Shown here piece by piece: positions 50,096-61,673 of a stretch of 64,000 nt of DNA. A program made the translations under genes and the position numbers. The DNA is from Tetraselmis striata (taxonomy: Eukaryota > Chlorophyta > Chlorodendrophyceae > Chlorodendrales > Chlorodendraceae): NCBI GenBank assembly GCA_006384855.1, contig VCJN01002971.1, positions 99,262 to 163,261 on the forward strand. Reading direction: 5' to 3'. Positions within the stretch are counted from its first letter, which is position 1, and every line of letters begins with the position of its first letter. A model generated the notes under the pieces. It ran no database searches. It saw only the letters and a program-made list of their open reading frames with translations, and had not been told where the DNA came from.

Positions 50096-53000
50096 CTTAT
50101 GTGTGCTGCCACGTGGGCCATGACTATGCCCTGTTAAGCCAGTGAAGCGGGAGGGACAGGGGGGGGGGGCGGGGGGGCATTGTCTGAGGCTGAAAGTTGT
50201 GACAGAACCAGAGCAGCAATCTGGAATTAGGAGCGTCCACAGCGTGGGAGAAGTCGCAGTCGAGAAGGTTTCACTGTTTTTTTATTGGGATACTGTATTA
50301 AGCTGAGGTTGTAAAATCTTACATCTAGCTGCAGCCACCCACGCAACAAGGCTGGTTGGTCCCCTTTGGCACTCCGCCTTGTCTCCCCCCCCCCCCCCCC
50401 CCCTTCCGTGGGTGGTTCGGCTAGCGACGGCAGTGCGCTTGGAGCTCACTTGCTGCGCTGGCGCGCTGGCTGCGCAGGCATCGAGAACTACTCCCGCCAC
50501 CTGTCTCAGAGGGCTCCGGGCGAGCCGCCGGCCTGCCTGCTGGACTACTTCCCCGCGGACGAGTGGCTGCTGCTGGTGGACGAGTCGCACATCACCGTGT
50601 CGCAGCTGCGCGCCATGCACGCCGCCGACCGCCGCCGCAAGGCCACGCTGGTGCGCCCCGCCCCAACGCTGAGCATCAACATCATCCTTATAGACGTCAC
50701 AGCAGCAGCAGCAGCGGTGACACGCATACCAGTGCGGGTGCCGGTGCGCCTATAGTCGCACATGTCAGAACCAGTAATGTAAGCCTCAGATCGGGCTATG
50801 CGCGGGCCGACGCGATATTAAAACACTGCAAATTTTAAGCTGCCCTACCTGCCACAGGTCAATTCCAGATGAAACTATAGCGGAGCTATTGCGCATATGA
50901 ACGGGGTGCCGACTATACGGGTGCCGACATGGCAATAAGAACAACGCGAATGAGAAGCTGCCCTGCCTGTCAGAGGTCAAATGCAGACCAAACTATAACG
51001 GAAGTACAGCGGAGGTGCTCATAGGTTGCACGCAAGCCCAACTGTACACGAGCGCCCCTACGGACAACGTGATGACGAGGCCGCACCTGCTCGCCAATGC
51101 CTGCGATCCATGCACCTGCGCTGGCAAAACTTGGCGAGCCTCTCTTGTGGGGCCGTGTCTGTGCCCTCAGAAGAGCCCCTCCCCCCCCCCCCCCCCCCCC
51201 CATCCCCGGCGCGTTGCTTGCTCCCTTTTGCTCCTCTCCGCCCTTGCCCACAGGTGCAGCACGGCTACCGGCTGCCCAGCGCGCTGGACAACCGCCCGCT
51301 GACGGAGGCGGAGTTCTGGGAGAGGGTGCCGCGCTGCGTGTTTGTGTCCGCCACTCCCGGCCGCTTCGAGGCGGAGCACGTGCGGCCGGAGCACGTGGTG
51401 CCGCTCGTCCAGCGGCCGACGGGCATCCTGGACCCGCGGGTGGAGGTGCGGCCGCGCAGCGGGCAGGTGGACAACCTGCTGGCGGAGGTGTACACCCGCA
51501 TCGCCCGGGGGGAGCGCTGCCTGGTGGTGACGCTGACGAAGAAGATGTCGGAGGAGCTGAGCGGCGTGCTCAACACCCACGGCATCCGGTCCCAGTGGCT
51601 TCACTCCGGCGTGAAGGTGTGTCCCCCACGATGGATGCGCCCCCAGTTATCATATGTGCCCAAGGGATGCCGGAAGTCCGCTACATGTACACCACAAAAT
51701 GTGCTGCCGAGTTGGAATTGTCATGCCGATGCGCGGGAGACTGTCCATAAATTGCACAAGATGCTAGCCTCTGCGCCCCTCCAAAACCAAAGTTCTCCAT
51801 GCCCATTCCTGCCAATGAGCTGGCGCGCCAACTCCACAGCTGTCGCAACTCAAAAGCGCCGATTATTTCCGATCCTTGGCTGCTTTCTGCATCAGTGATT
51901 CCTCCCATTTCCTCGCACATTTAGTGAAGGCAGCATGAGGTTGTTGCTCCTGTTGTCGCACGTCTTGCTCGCACAAGACATGCGGGTGCAGAGGAGCCCC
52001 TCATGCAAGACAACCCGGCGGCGCTGCGCAAGTCGGGCTGTCAGCAGCCTACCCGGCGACGGGTGAACCGTAGTCCCGGATGACCCGGAATAATTCGGTT
52101 ACATATTAGCGCATATTCCGCAATGCCAGCGGTCGTACATCCCTTTTCCGCTCGGTTGAGCGGTCGTCTCGTACGCGAGAGGTCCCGGGATCGATTCCTC
52201 GCCAATACATATTCGGCAATATCGTCCCGGCATGTCCTGGGTTTCCCCGGTTGATGCATTAGCCCTTCGGGGTTCGAATGAGGCAATGGTCTGCGGGCTA
52301 TGCCAGACATACGACTGCGGTTGGCGCAAGAGGTCAAGCGCTGGGGCGGCTTCGGCCGATGTCCCGGGGCGAACTTTACCTTTTACCAGCGGTCGAATAA
52401 AACGTGTTACTGACAACCTGTCAGGACGCCAATCACGGATGGCGAGCCATGCAAATATACACAAACTCTGTGGGATATTACAGCTCGTCTAACAGTACTG
52501 TCAAATGAGGCTACAATGCGCAGCTACTGCGGATAATCCGTGCTGAATGACCCCCCCCCCCCCCTTCCCCCCAATTGTCCCCCTCGTTCTGCCTTCCCCC
52601 TCGTTCTGCCTGCGAACACCCAGCCCATGCAGCGGGTGCAGATTCTGAACGACCTGCGCGACGGGCGCGTCGACGTGCTGGTGGGAGTCAACCTGCTGCG
52701 AGAGGGGCTCGACCTGCCAGAGGTGACGGCGAGCGCGAGAATGGCCACGCGCCGCCGCCCGCCCCTGCCGTCCTGCTCTCCACCACCGCTGAGCCGGCAG
52801 CTGAGGCCCATGCTCCACTGCGTGCCTGTCTGCAGGTGTCTCTGGTCGCTGTGCTGGACGCCGACAAAGAGGTTCGAACGCCTGCATGCCCAAAGGGCTC
52901 ACCCGCGCGTTCGTTGTGAGTGAGGGAGCGGCCGTGTTTGTGGAGAGGAGTAGGGGGAGGGGGGGAATCTTGGTGGTGGCGTCACCCCCTTTGATGTCGC

Positions 53001-54053
53001 GCCCGCAGGGCTTTCTGCGCAGCAGCACCAGCTTGATCCAGACCATCGGGCGCGCGGCCCGGCACGTGTCCGGCATGGCCATCCTGTATGCGGACAAAGT
53101 CACGGATTCCATGCGGGTGCGCCAGCCAAGCTTAAGCGCATCGATGACTTTGTCCTTGCGGGGCCCGCCACCGTGCTGACACCCTCCCCCCTCTCCAGAG
53201 AGATGTTCTTTGATGCCTGCACTAATGGCCCCCTGACTTGCCGTTCACTGGTGCCTTATTTGCGGGCGTTGTGCCATGGCTGGGCGTTGAGTGTAAACTT
53301 GAAGAGAGCCATGATGCGGATGCTGACACCGCCCTCCCTTTCTTCTTACCCCCCCCCCCCCCCCCTTACCCCCTTCCCAACTGTTCCTTCATTGGGAAGG
53401 CTGCGATGGACGAGACGCGGCGGCGGCGGGAACTGCAGCAGGCGCACAACGCGGCGCACGGCGTGGTGCCCACGCCCATCGTGAAGAAAACCGCTAACGT
53501 GCTGCTGGACGCCATCCAGCAGGAGGCGGGCGGCGCCGGCGGCAGCGGGGCGACCCGCCCGCGCGGCCCTCCGCCCGACCTGACGAATCAGCAGCTGCGG
53601 GTGTACAACGCCGTCTACGCCTGGCGCTCCTCGGAGGCGGCCAACCAGCGGCGGCGACCCTTCAAGATTCTGCAGGTCCAGCCCCCAGCGGAACCACCCG
53701 GACAGCAGCATCGTTTTTTGTTTTCTATCAGCTAGCCCCCCCCCCCCCCCCACCACCACCACCACCACCACCATCACCACCCCTGCAGCTATCCGCCCTC
53801 CTCCCGTCGTGGCTTAACGCGAGTCGGGCGTTATTGTCGGGTCGCGAGCCGGGCGTTATTGTAGCTCAACGCACTGGTGCTGGCGCGGCAGGCACGCACC
53901 ATGGCCGAGCTGGCCAAGAACCTGCCGCAGACGCCCGAGGAGCTGCGAGCTATATTCGGGATCGGCCCAGTGAAGGCGGAGCGCTACGGAGAGCTCCTGC
54001 TACGGCTCACTGCCGGTGCAGCCGCGTCTGGGGATGCGGATGAAACTGAGTAA
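45019..54053 (+). CDS. UvrC (C-terminal half)-UvrB-HRDC fusion, bacterial-type excision repair protein
   Basis: UvrB verifies DNA damage and UvrC cuts beside it in bacterial nucleotide excision repair. Exons: 45019-45916, 46181-46346, 46647-46876, 47026-47387, 47475-47960, 48366-48600, 49357-49434, 49701-49943, 50478-50650, 51254-51616, 52624-52722, 52836-52871, 53009-53116, 53400-53675, 53892-54053; phases agree throughout, 1,304 residues. Residues 1-40 ([16 protein letters not shown] onward) look like an import peptide. UvrC homology starts near 175: LDISH (D207), GDD (D247), LILIDGG (D285) and RDEAH (H347) match the four 5'-nuclease residues. Helix-hairpin-helix repeats span about 358-420, then an unassigned linker to 552. 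UvrB has GATGTGKT (K602), beta-hairpin [15 protein letters not shown] (D934), [27 protein letters not shown] and QTIGRAARH. The C-terminus is an HRDC domain (about 1215-1295; [20 protein letters not shown]). GIY-YIG and UVR regions are absent. Plastid repair is inferred, not shown. Confidence 0.94.
47975..48275 (+). repeat. degenerate CAATG/CAATA pentamer array in intron 5
   Basis: Units CAATG, CAATA, CAACA and CAATC repeat across about 300 bp with little G or T on the coding strand. The array fills most of the intron between the two UvrB exons ending at 47960 and starting at 48366. Confidence 0.85.
48959..49126 (+). mobile_element. MITE-like element copy in intron 6 of the UvrC-UvrB gene
   Basis: It starts GGGCGCCGACG and ends GCGCCGGCACCC. 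The body carries GATTGGGCTTGCATGCGGC and CATCTGACCTCTAGCAGGC, as in the other copies. Confidence 0.8.
50060..50094. repeat. (TG)n microsatellite in intron 8
   Basis: An uninterrupted TG run in the intron after the exon ending at 49943. Confidence 0.95.
50736..51055. mobile_element. two adjacent MITE-like copies in intron 9 of the UvrC-UvrB gene
   Basis: The end motif GGGTGCCG(G/A)(T/C) occurs three times (50736, about 50905 and about 50919). Family blocks GTAAGCCTCAGATCGGGCT (plus sense), then CTGCCACAGGTCAATTCCAG and CTGTCAGAGGTCAAATGCAG (minus sense) follow. This fits one copy inserted beside or into another. Confidence 0.65.
52140..52388 (+). mobile_element. tRNA-derived SINE, copy 2 (intron 10 of the UvrC-UvrB gene)
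   Basis: The head CCGCTCGGTTGAGCGGTCGT resembles a tRNA D-arm region and GGGATCGATTCC a T-arm/B-box. The body and CTTTACCTTTTACC tail match the copy at 16255-16495. Confidence 0.8.
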
Positions 54054-54912
54054 ACCCGTCACGAAAAAATCTAGGTAGATTCATTTCTTTTGTGCTTTAT
54101 ATCAAATAGATGACTGGTGAAAGTGGTGATACACGTCATACATAGTAGGATTGGCCGCGTCATAGAGAGTAGTGATAAGTTAAGGGCGCACGAGATGGTA
54201 GTCGTGGCAAACGATCGCACGGATTAGTGTATATTGCTTCAGATGAGTTGTGATTGACGCATGCGTTTCGTCAGCATATGTATAATTTGCGCACTTGTCG
54301 CTATCAATCTGCGCGAAATCATTCATCCATGGAACCCTGCTGGCTACATATAACATGCTTTATGGCATCTCCCGCCAAGAGAAAAGGGAGTAGGGTAATA
54401 AATGCAAGGAGCAGCAGGGATGACATGTATTGTAAATTGTAGTAGTGCTGAGGATCAGCATCGCCGGCGGAACCCCCCCCCCCCCCCCACCTCCCCCCTG
54501 GGCGGGTGGCAGATGCAGTCACGGCGCGTTCTTAAACATGTTCTTGCAATATAGAGGCGCGAGGCTGGCTGGTATTACTGGCGGCACGGCACGTTCGTAT
54601 TATTGGGGCGCGGTAGTAAGGGTATTAGACCTGAATCTTAACTACCATATATATATATTCATAAAACAAGCAGAAGAAGAAATGCTGTTCCATATACATA
54701 TGATCGGATGTAGACACCTAGAGTCGTGCCATTTTGTTGTTCTGCGCACGACGATCTACGGGTGCGGCATGCCGACGCAGGGACCAGGTATAACGCTCCA
54801 TAGTTCCCTACTGCTGGGGCCCACCCCAGGCACCGGCACTCTGCTTTGCGCTCGCCAGCACGGCTCGCGCATGCATCATACGGTACGCTGTTATTTACGT
54901 TCCTACTTAGCT

Positions 54913-56995
54913 ACGCCCCTCCACATAAGTATGGGGTTTGCGAATTCGATCCACATGCCCATGCGCGGCTAAACTGAGACCGTGCGCGCGTGCATGCATG
55001 TTACTCAGGGTCGAACGGCTGGCGGGAAATGCCGCGATAGCGCGATACCCCCGCTATTGCCACGCAGTAGCCGTTGCCGTCAACACTTTTCATGTAGGCA
55101 AAAGCAGGGCTTCTGGCGCCGGCGCTTCAAAATTACAAACTGCGCCACTTGTGTGCATACATAGGCATGGGCATACATAGGCATGGACACCACTGCCCCC
55201 GTACTCATACCACATCACCCTTGGTATGGTAACTGTCCACCATACACGCAGGGCATTGAAATTAGGTCATTCACGACCTGGACCAAGCCCTACGTGTCGA
55301 TGACGATGGTCTATGGGCAAAATCATCGACAAAATGCGGCTGTGATCGTTGCACGCGCAGGCGGGAGAGAGTTGATTCTCGCGGCCTCCTTGCTGTAACT
55401 CATCGTATCATTGTGTTGGACCCGCCAATAATTGCTGATTTTGGTCCGCCAATCCCAGACGATGTATTGTAAAACAGATGGCCGTATCGTCACCCATCAG
55501 CGAGCGCCATTCGTCGATTTGTAAAATAATAACAATGGAAGTGTAGTGCTCTGATTATTCTTCTCCAACGAACGCATTTGCAGTACGTTCGATATTAAAT
55601 CACCGGTATTGGGTTAATGCCGGAATACACCATCAGCCCCCCGAAGAGCGCGGGCATGAGGGTGTACCGGCCGTGGCGGGAGCCTGTACGGGATAATCAT
55701 CCGAGCGTCTCCCGCCGCGGTCGCTACCGGTGAAAAGTCCCTTTTTGGGAGGGGCTCGGCCACATCTTTTTCTGAGATGTAAACACAATGTATTACAGTG
55801 TTTGCTCGAAGTGGCCCCTGCCGCACAGTACAGGTAGTCTTAGCCGGCTATAGCTTCATCGACATGCGATATTATCGAAGAGCAGCCAATATTATACCTG
55901 AGACCCGACTCCTACTCCTCTCGCTTAATTGCGAGAGGGTTTATTTGTGGTGGAGGCCATTATTAATCAAGGGCGAGGTGGGCGGGAGCGATTAAAAAGC
56001 CGGAACTGAGCCGGATGCCCGGATCGTGCAGACCTCCTAACTATTTGTATAGTGGATTAGCCGAGGTTCGTACGACTTCAGTTCGGATAGGAACTGCGTG
56101 ATAGGAAAAAGACCCCGTAGGGCAAGGTTTCTAAAGTAGTGCATGGCCGCATGCTTATAGCGCGCCATGGTGAGCCCAGTGGGACGGCAATGGCGTGCAC
56201 CTTGATGCGTCGGTGTTGGCGGAAATAATGTTGTGAAAGGGGGGGATCCGGCATGGCGGCCGTGGGTATCGCTCAAGGGGGCATGTGCCAAGTATGAGTG
56301 GTCCGCGCACGAGTACGCGCAACATGCTATCCCGCCACCGTGTATCAGGTTTTGAGATCCACTTGGCGTAAAGTTCCACGCCAATGTGTTGACCACACGC
56401 TGACACAGATCTATTATTTCTTAAAAAATTCAAAAGTGCCTAAATGACCTCAGATGACCGTGCCGGATATACTGAAATTGTAGCCCTGCTCGCGTAGATT
56501 TTAGTGGTATTTTTATGAAAATTTTCTCACGCTTCCTCGCAACGCATCGACCGATACCGCGAGTTTGAGAGCTGCACCACAAGGCAACACTGAAGTGGCG
56601 ATGATATCGCGCCACATCGTGCACAGGCGCACGCCACTATGGCCCCACCCCACCCAAACCTCTCCTAGCCTCTTTGCTGACATGTTTCCTCGCCCACCCA
56701 TGACCATCCCACCATGCAATGGTCTATGCATGCGCGCGCGGCGGGACGTGCGGGGCACCAACCTAAGTTGTTGTGGGGGTACTTACTGGAAATAACGCTC
56801 AGTGTGGCGCAAGTGACACTCGTGCAAGACACTTGTTAGGGCCAAAGGGCTTGTTTACGCCCTATGTTGATAAAGCTGAGCATAAATGTGCTACATTCCA
56901 GGATTTCAGGTCATACACCCTAGATTCAGCTGCCCTACTATTCGTAAGCTCGGATTTGGCGAGAAAGGGGCCTGGGACTTATGTGGAAGGGTGTA
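54913..56995 (+). mobile_element. non-autonomous TIR DNA transposon, copy A
   Basis: The ends are inverted copies of a (CC)CTCCACATAAGT-type terminus (54918-54930 and about 56979-56990). Parts 54990-55397 and 56130-57000 match 59400-59750 and 58590-59400 in reverse. About 720 bp at 55399-56118 have no partner in copy B and look like a later insertion. No transposase was recognised. Confidence 0.75.
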
Positions 56996-57045
56996 TTATC
57001 GCGCCCATGCTCGTACTACCGGCGCATCAGGGGTGTTTACTATAC

Positions 57046-57302
57046 GCAAGTAAAGTAAAAGTAAAGTAAAGATCGCCCCGGGATATCGGCAGAAGCAGCC
57101 CCAACACCTGACCCCGTGCGGGAACTGCAATCGTAGGTCCGGCAGAGCCATCGGACCGTTGCCTCATTCGAACCCTGAAGGGCTAATGCATGGCAAACCC
57201 GGGATACGGGCCCGGTCGATATTGCTCTGAAATGACAGAGCCGGGAATCGATCCGGGGGGCTCCTGAGTGGGAGACCACAGCTCTACCGAGCGGACAAAC
57301 GA
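57046..57302 (-). mobile_element. tRNA-derived SINE, copy 3
   Basis: Read on the minus strand it has a tRNA-like head (GCTCGGTAGAGC, then CGGATCGATTCCCGG), the conserved body and a TTTACTTTTACTTTAC tail. It lies about 50 bp beyond copy A of the TIR element. Confidence 0.8.
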
Positions 57303-58509
57303 GTCATGTATGTTATAAGTATCCCTATACATATAAGGATTAGCACTCGCCATCGTCCCGCCGGAATATATGATTACCTCATGCGAGTATACCGCCGGGC
57401 GGGTGGCGGATCCGATTACAGACGAAAATTATGTACATGCATTATTGTACAAGCTGGACAAGAAAATGCTAAATCACCCGGGTATTGTTGGCAGTGGCGA
57501 ACTGTTAGGCGAGTCAGATTAATTAGTTGTTTTTAGGTAGACCTCCCTGTTTTTTGGCCCCCCATTTGAAAAACTCCTTTGTCCCCAGGCACTACAAAGT
57601 ACTGTCATTTCCATGTTTTGAGGCACCTGGCGCATCAGCTACGGCTACAGCAATGCCACCCATCAAGCAGCAACACATAGCAGCAATTATGCATGCAGCA
57701 GAGCAGCAAATGGCAGCAAATATAGTGTGTAAATATCTGAGAAGATTGCAGGTTTTAGTTGCTACGCCCCTGACCTTCCCTGCCTCACGACCAACCATCT
57801 AGCTGACTGCTGACTGATGGTTGTCTACTACTCACGACGTAATATCAATATGCTGCATACTGCCCGGTGAAACTCCTCACAAATGGTTGCTTGCTGATGC
57901 TCCGCGGCGCCCTGGTGGCCCGCCGGCTGCGTTGATGTTGCGATGTATTACGCGGCTGCGCCTGTGCTGGCTCTTGCGCATGTGCTGCAGTGACCCGCTC
58001 CTTGCATGTCGCTGCCTGCCTCTCACGAGCAACACTCTTATCGGCAGCAGCCACTCGCTCCGCGCCCATCCTCTTCCTAGCACGCACAAGCGACTTGACT
58101 GCTTGCCCCGAGCACTCGCCGCACACATGCAGAGCACAGCCCGCCACTCTGCCTGCAAGGAAGTGGGTATCACACCCGGCTGGCTATAGCATGCCAGCGC
58201 AACATGTACACAAGTTAGCGTCGAACAAGACAGTTGTCTTGCGCCTAGTGCGGCGACCTAGCTTGCGCAATGCCGTCGCTGCCAGCGGTTCCCGACCGAC
58301 GGCAGGCGATACAGATAGCTGGATGACGTACGGTGTCGTCGCGGTGATGATTACAGTACTTTAAGCAGTGTTAAACTGAAAAGGAAGTATTGATCGAAAA
58401 AGGAAGGACCCCCCCCCCCCCCAAGGGGGCGGTAAATCCGCTACCAAAACTACTAATTAAATCTGACTCGCCTTTTAAAAGTATACATGTGACATACGGC
58501 CTAGCGACT

Positions 58510-60256
58510 ATACCTATCCACATAAGTACCAGGCCTTTTTCTTGCCGAATCCGAGATTACGAGTAGCAGGGCAGCTGAATCTGGGAATTATGACCTGAAA
58601 TCCCTGAGTGTTGCACTTTTATGTTCAGATTTTATCATCATAGGGTGAAAGCAAGCCCTTTGGCCCTAAGACGTACCCGACACGAGTGGAACTTGCGCCA
58701 CATTGAGCGTTTCCAGTTCTCCCACAACAATGGGGTCTGGCGCCCCGCACGTCCCGCCGCTCATGCATAGACCATTGCATGATGGGATGGCCATGGATGG
58801 GTGTGGAAACATATGTGAGCAAAGAGGCTAGGCCAGAGTGGCGTGCGCCCGTGCGCGATGTGGCGTGATACGACCATCGCCACTACTACAGTGCTCCCTT
58901 GTGGTGTAGCTCTCAAACTCGTGGTATCGCTCAGTGCGTTGCGAGGAAATGTCGTTTTTCTATGTAATACACAACTAAAAATATACGCGAGCATGGCTAC
59001 AATTTCCCAGTGTCAACACGGTCGTCCGACGAGGTCGTTTAGGCAATTTTCGAGTTTTTAGACAGAATATGTCGAAATCTGATGTCTGTGACAACAACAT
59101 GTGATGGTCACCACATTGGTGTGGAACTTAACGCCAATGTGGATATCAGAATCTGATGCACAGTGGTGTGACAGGGTTTTGCGTGTACTCGTACACTGTC
59201 CACTCATTACACTTGCCACATGCTCCCCTTGAGCGATGCCCACGGCCGCCATGCCGGATTCTCCCTTTCACAATATTATTTCCACCAGCATCGACGCATT
59301 AAGGTGCACGCCATTGCCGCGACACTAGGCTCACGATGGCGCCCTATAAGCAGCATGCGCGGCCATGCACTACTATGAAAAATAAGTTTTGCCCCACAGC
59401 AAGGAGGCCGCAAGAACCATCTCCCGCTTGCGCATGCAACGATGATCACAACATCGTTTTGTCCACAATTTTGCCCGTAAACCAGCGGCGGCATCAACAC
59501 GTAGGATTTGTCCACATACCGAAACTGTCCTAATTTCAATGCCTTGCGCGCATGGTGGATAGTTATCATACCATTACGGGGGGCAGTGGCGCTGTTCCAT
59601 GCCTATGTATGCACACGAGTGGTGCAATTTGTGGTTTTAAAGGACAAGCGCCATAAGCTCTGCTTTTGCCTAAATGAAAGTGTTGACGGTCGCGTGTACC
59701 AGTGCATCGGACTATCTTGCCATTGCCCCAAAGCCGTACGACCCTGAGTAACATGATGATGTGACGAGAAGGGTGAGTCCTTGTAGGGTCAAGCACGCAG
59801 AGTAGGCCGGCAAGGCTGAAAGATGGAAAGTTGTGGAAGTTTTTATTTTTAGGAAGGCTTCTGTAAAATGAATACACGGCGTGCTGCGGGGGGGGGGGGG
59901 GGGGGGGTATTTGTTTGGACAATCGAGTGACAATGCACATTGAGTGACAGGTACCCGGGTAGTCATGTATTGAATTATACAATAAGATCTACAGGGTTTC
60001 AGATTTGCAGGGTTTCGGATTTGCACGGTTTGGTTAGTCGCTCACACATGCTTATTACAGAATGCTTCGGCAATTTGCTTGATGACTGTAACGGAGCGTC
60101 GCCTATCCTGGGCTTTTCGTAACTGGACTGCTGCCTAAACGGCCGTCGTAGAGACGCTGCAAGGGTTATTTCACTGGTGCCAGTCCTGTCCCGGGGGCGG
60201 GAAAAAATGTCGATCGAATTCGCAAACCCCATACTGTACTTATGTGGGAGGGTGTA
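58510..60256 (-). mobile_element. non-autonomous TIR DNA transposon, copy B
   Basis: An inverted relative of copy A: TATCCACATAAGTACCAGGCC-type end at about 58514 and ACTTATGTGGGAGGGTGTA at 60238-60256. The region 59750-60240, which includes a G-run at 59890, is longer than the matching part of copy A. TA may be the target duplication. No transposase was recognised. Confidence 0.75.
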
Positions 60257-60335
60257 GTATTCGCTGTCTGGCATGATATATGTTATAATGATGCTCGTCG
60301 CGTAATATATCATATATGTATGAGCGCGCGCAAAT

Positions 60336-61673
60336 ATGATTCGCGGCCCGTACTTAGCGCTATTAAGCAAACGACCACGTGCTGTAGGGATTTCGCGCAG
60401 CGTGCAGGCTGGCTGCTGCATTCGAAGATTTTGCGACTTTTCGCGGCGCAGAGTTCCCGTCCTCGCGTGGTGGAATCACCCTGGCGTGTTGCTCATAGCT
60501 ATGCTGCCGCTCTTCGACCTCTACGCACCGCTATACGTGGGCAGCGAGCTGCAGGTGGTGGCCTCCATACTGCACGGGGCCACCGTCCTGGTGGCGCTGG
60601 TCGCGACGCCGGTGCTGTGTGCTTTCTGCCATGTGGAGACGGAGCGGCTGGAGGCGCAGGCGCAGGCGGTGCACCCAGCTTTATCGCTGTCCGCTGGCCT
60701 GATGCTGGACCCCGCCAGCGTGCGGCAGCTGCAGCTTGATGCGCTGCGCAAGGCAGACACCTGGTGGGGCTGGCGGGTTCGGGCGCTAACGTGTTTAAAC
60801 GTCCTGGTCATCGTGAAGCTGTCGTGCAAGGTGGGCCGCCCCTCGCCCGCTTGACCCCGAGCGCGGCGAGTGCCGACTGCGGTTGCCAATCACGCGCGCA
60901 ATCTCGCTCGTGTGTTGACAGAGTACTGTTGCTGTGAAGAATGCCAGTGAGTCCCTTCTGCCTTGGGAATCGATTCCCCACTCATACAATGGAGCACCCT
61001 CATGTCCTTGATCAATATTGACATATCCCAGGGGTGCTACTAAAAAACTTGGACCCTCCCTCCTCGGTCAGTGTGAGCTGTCTTGACACACCCGCCCTGC
61101 GTGCTCCAACAGGTATGGTACCACAACCTCCCCCAGTGCTGGCCGCTGCTGGCAGGGTCGCTTCTGCTGCTGTGCATTCGCGTGGGCATCAACGTGCTAA
61201 GGCAGAGCAGGAAGCAGGACCAGCTCTGGCAATGGCGCGCCAACACGTGGGAGCTCCTCCTCCTGTGGGCTATCACACATATTATGGGCGGGCGCGAGGC
61301 GGAGACGTGCCTGGCAAGGGTGGCAACGGACTCCAATCTAGCGGGCACGATCATGAAGTCCATGGCCGCCACCATAGCTTTTCACTCTTGGTTTCCAGTG
61401 GCGATGGCAAACCTGCCGCACATGCTGGCGACGGGCGCGTGCTGCTTCCTGGTGCGGGTCATCCAAGGCTTCCGCGGTCTGGTCGCCACCGGCGAGGCGG
61501 AGTGGTTCTGGGCGGCCGGCCTGTCGTATCAGGGCCACTACGTGGCGGCGCTGCACATGGTGCCGATGTATGTGGCGTGCCTGCTGATCTACGCTGTACG
61601 CTTCAAGAAGCACAGCGGACAGCTGTCAGAGTTTCTGGAACGGAATGGAGCGCGCATCCGATCCTGCCTCTGA
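60336..61673 (+). CDS. multi-span membrane protein of unknown function
   Basis: Two exons (60336-60830 and 61113-61673) join in frame to about 351 residues. Hydrophobic segments include VLLIAMLPLFDLYAPLYV, ILHGATVLVALVATPVLCA, WPLLAGSLLLLCIRVGI, TIAFHSWFPVAMANLPHML and VPMYVACLLIYAV, suggesting six or seven membrane spans. No known family was recognised and no function is proposed. The start is uncertain: the first 45 residues are basic and overlap sequence close to the end of TIR element copy B, so the true N-terminus could be missing or lie in another exon. A related broken fragment lies at 37205-37521 on the minus strand, so this belongs to a local gene family. Confidence 0.7.

Larger units (their letters stand above)
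54054..60335. other. transposon-derived spacer
   Basis: No host gene was supported. Most is made of two inverted copies of one TIR element (54913-56995 and 58510-60256) and a SINE (57046-57302). An open frame at 57527-57802 has no recognisable domain. The first 800 bp after the UvrC-UvrB stop should include its 3' UTR. Confidence 0.65.

Noticed and set aside
45019-54053. Bacterial contamination as the source of UvrC-UvrB
   Set aside because: Fourteen spliceosomal introns, MITE and SINE insertions shared with neighbouring host genes, and continuous host context argue against it.
57240-57302. Possible tRNA gene on the minus strand
   Set aside because: D- and T-arm-like parts exist but the acceptor stem does not close, and the same head occurs in three other dispersed copies with a shared body and tail, so it is a SINE.
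57527-57802. 91-residue frame between TIR element copies
   Set aside because: No recognisable domain; lies in transposon-derived sequence.
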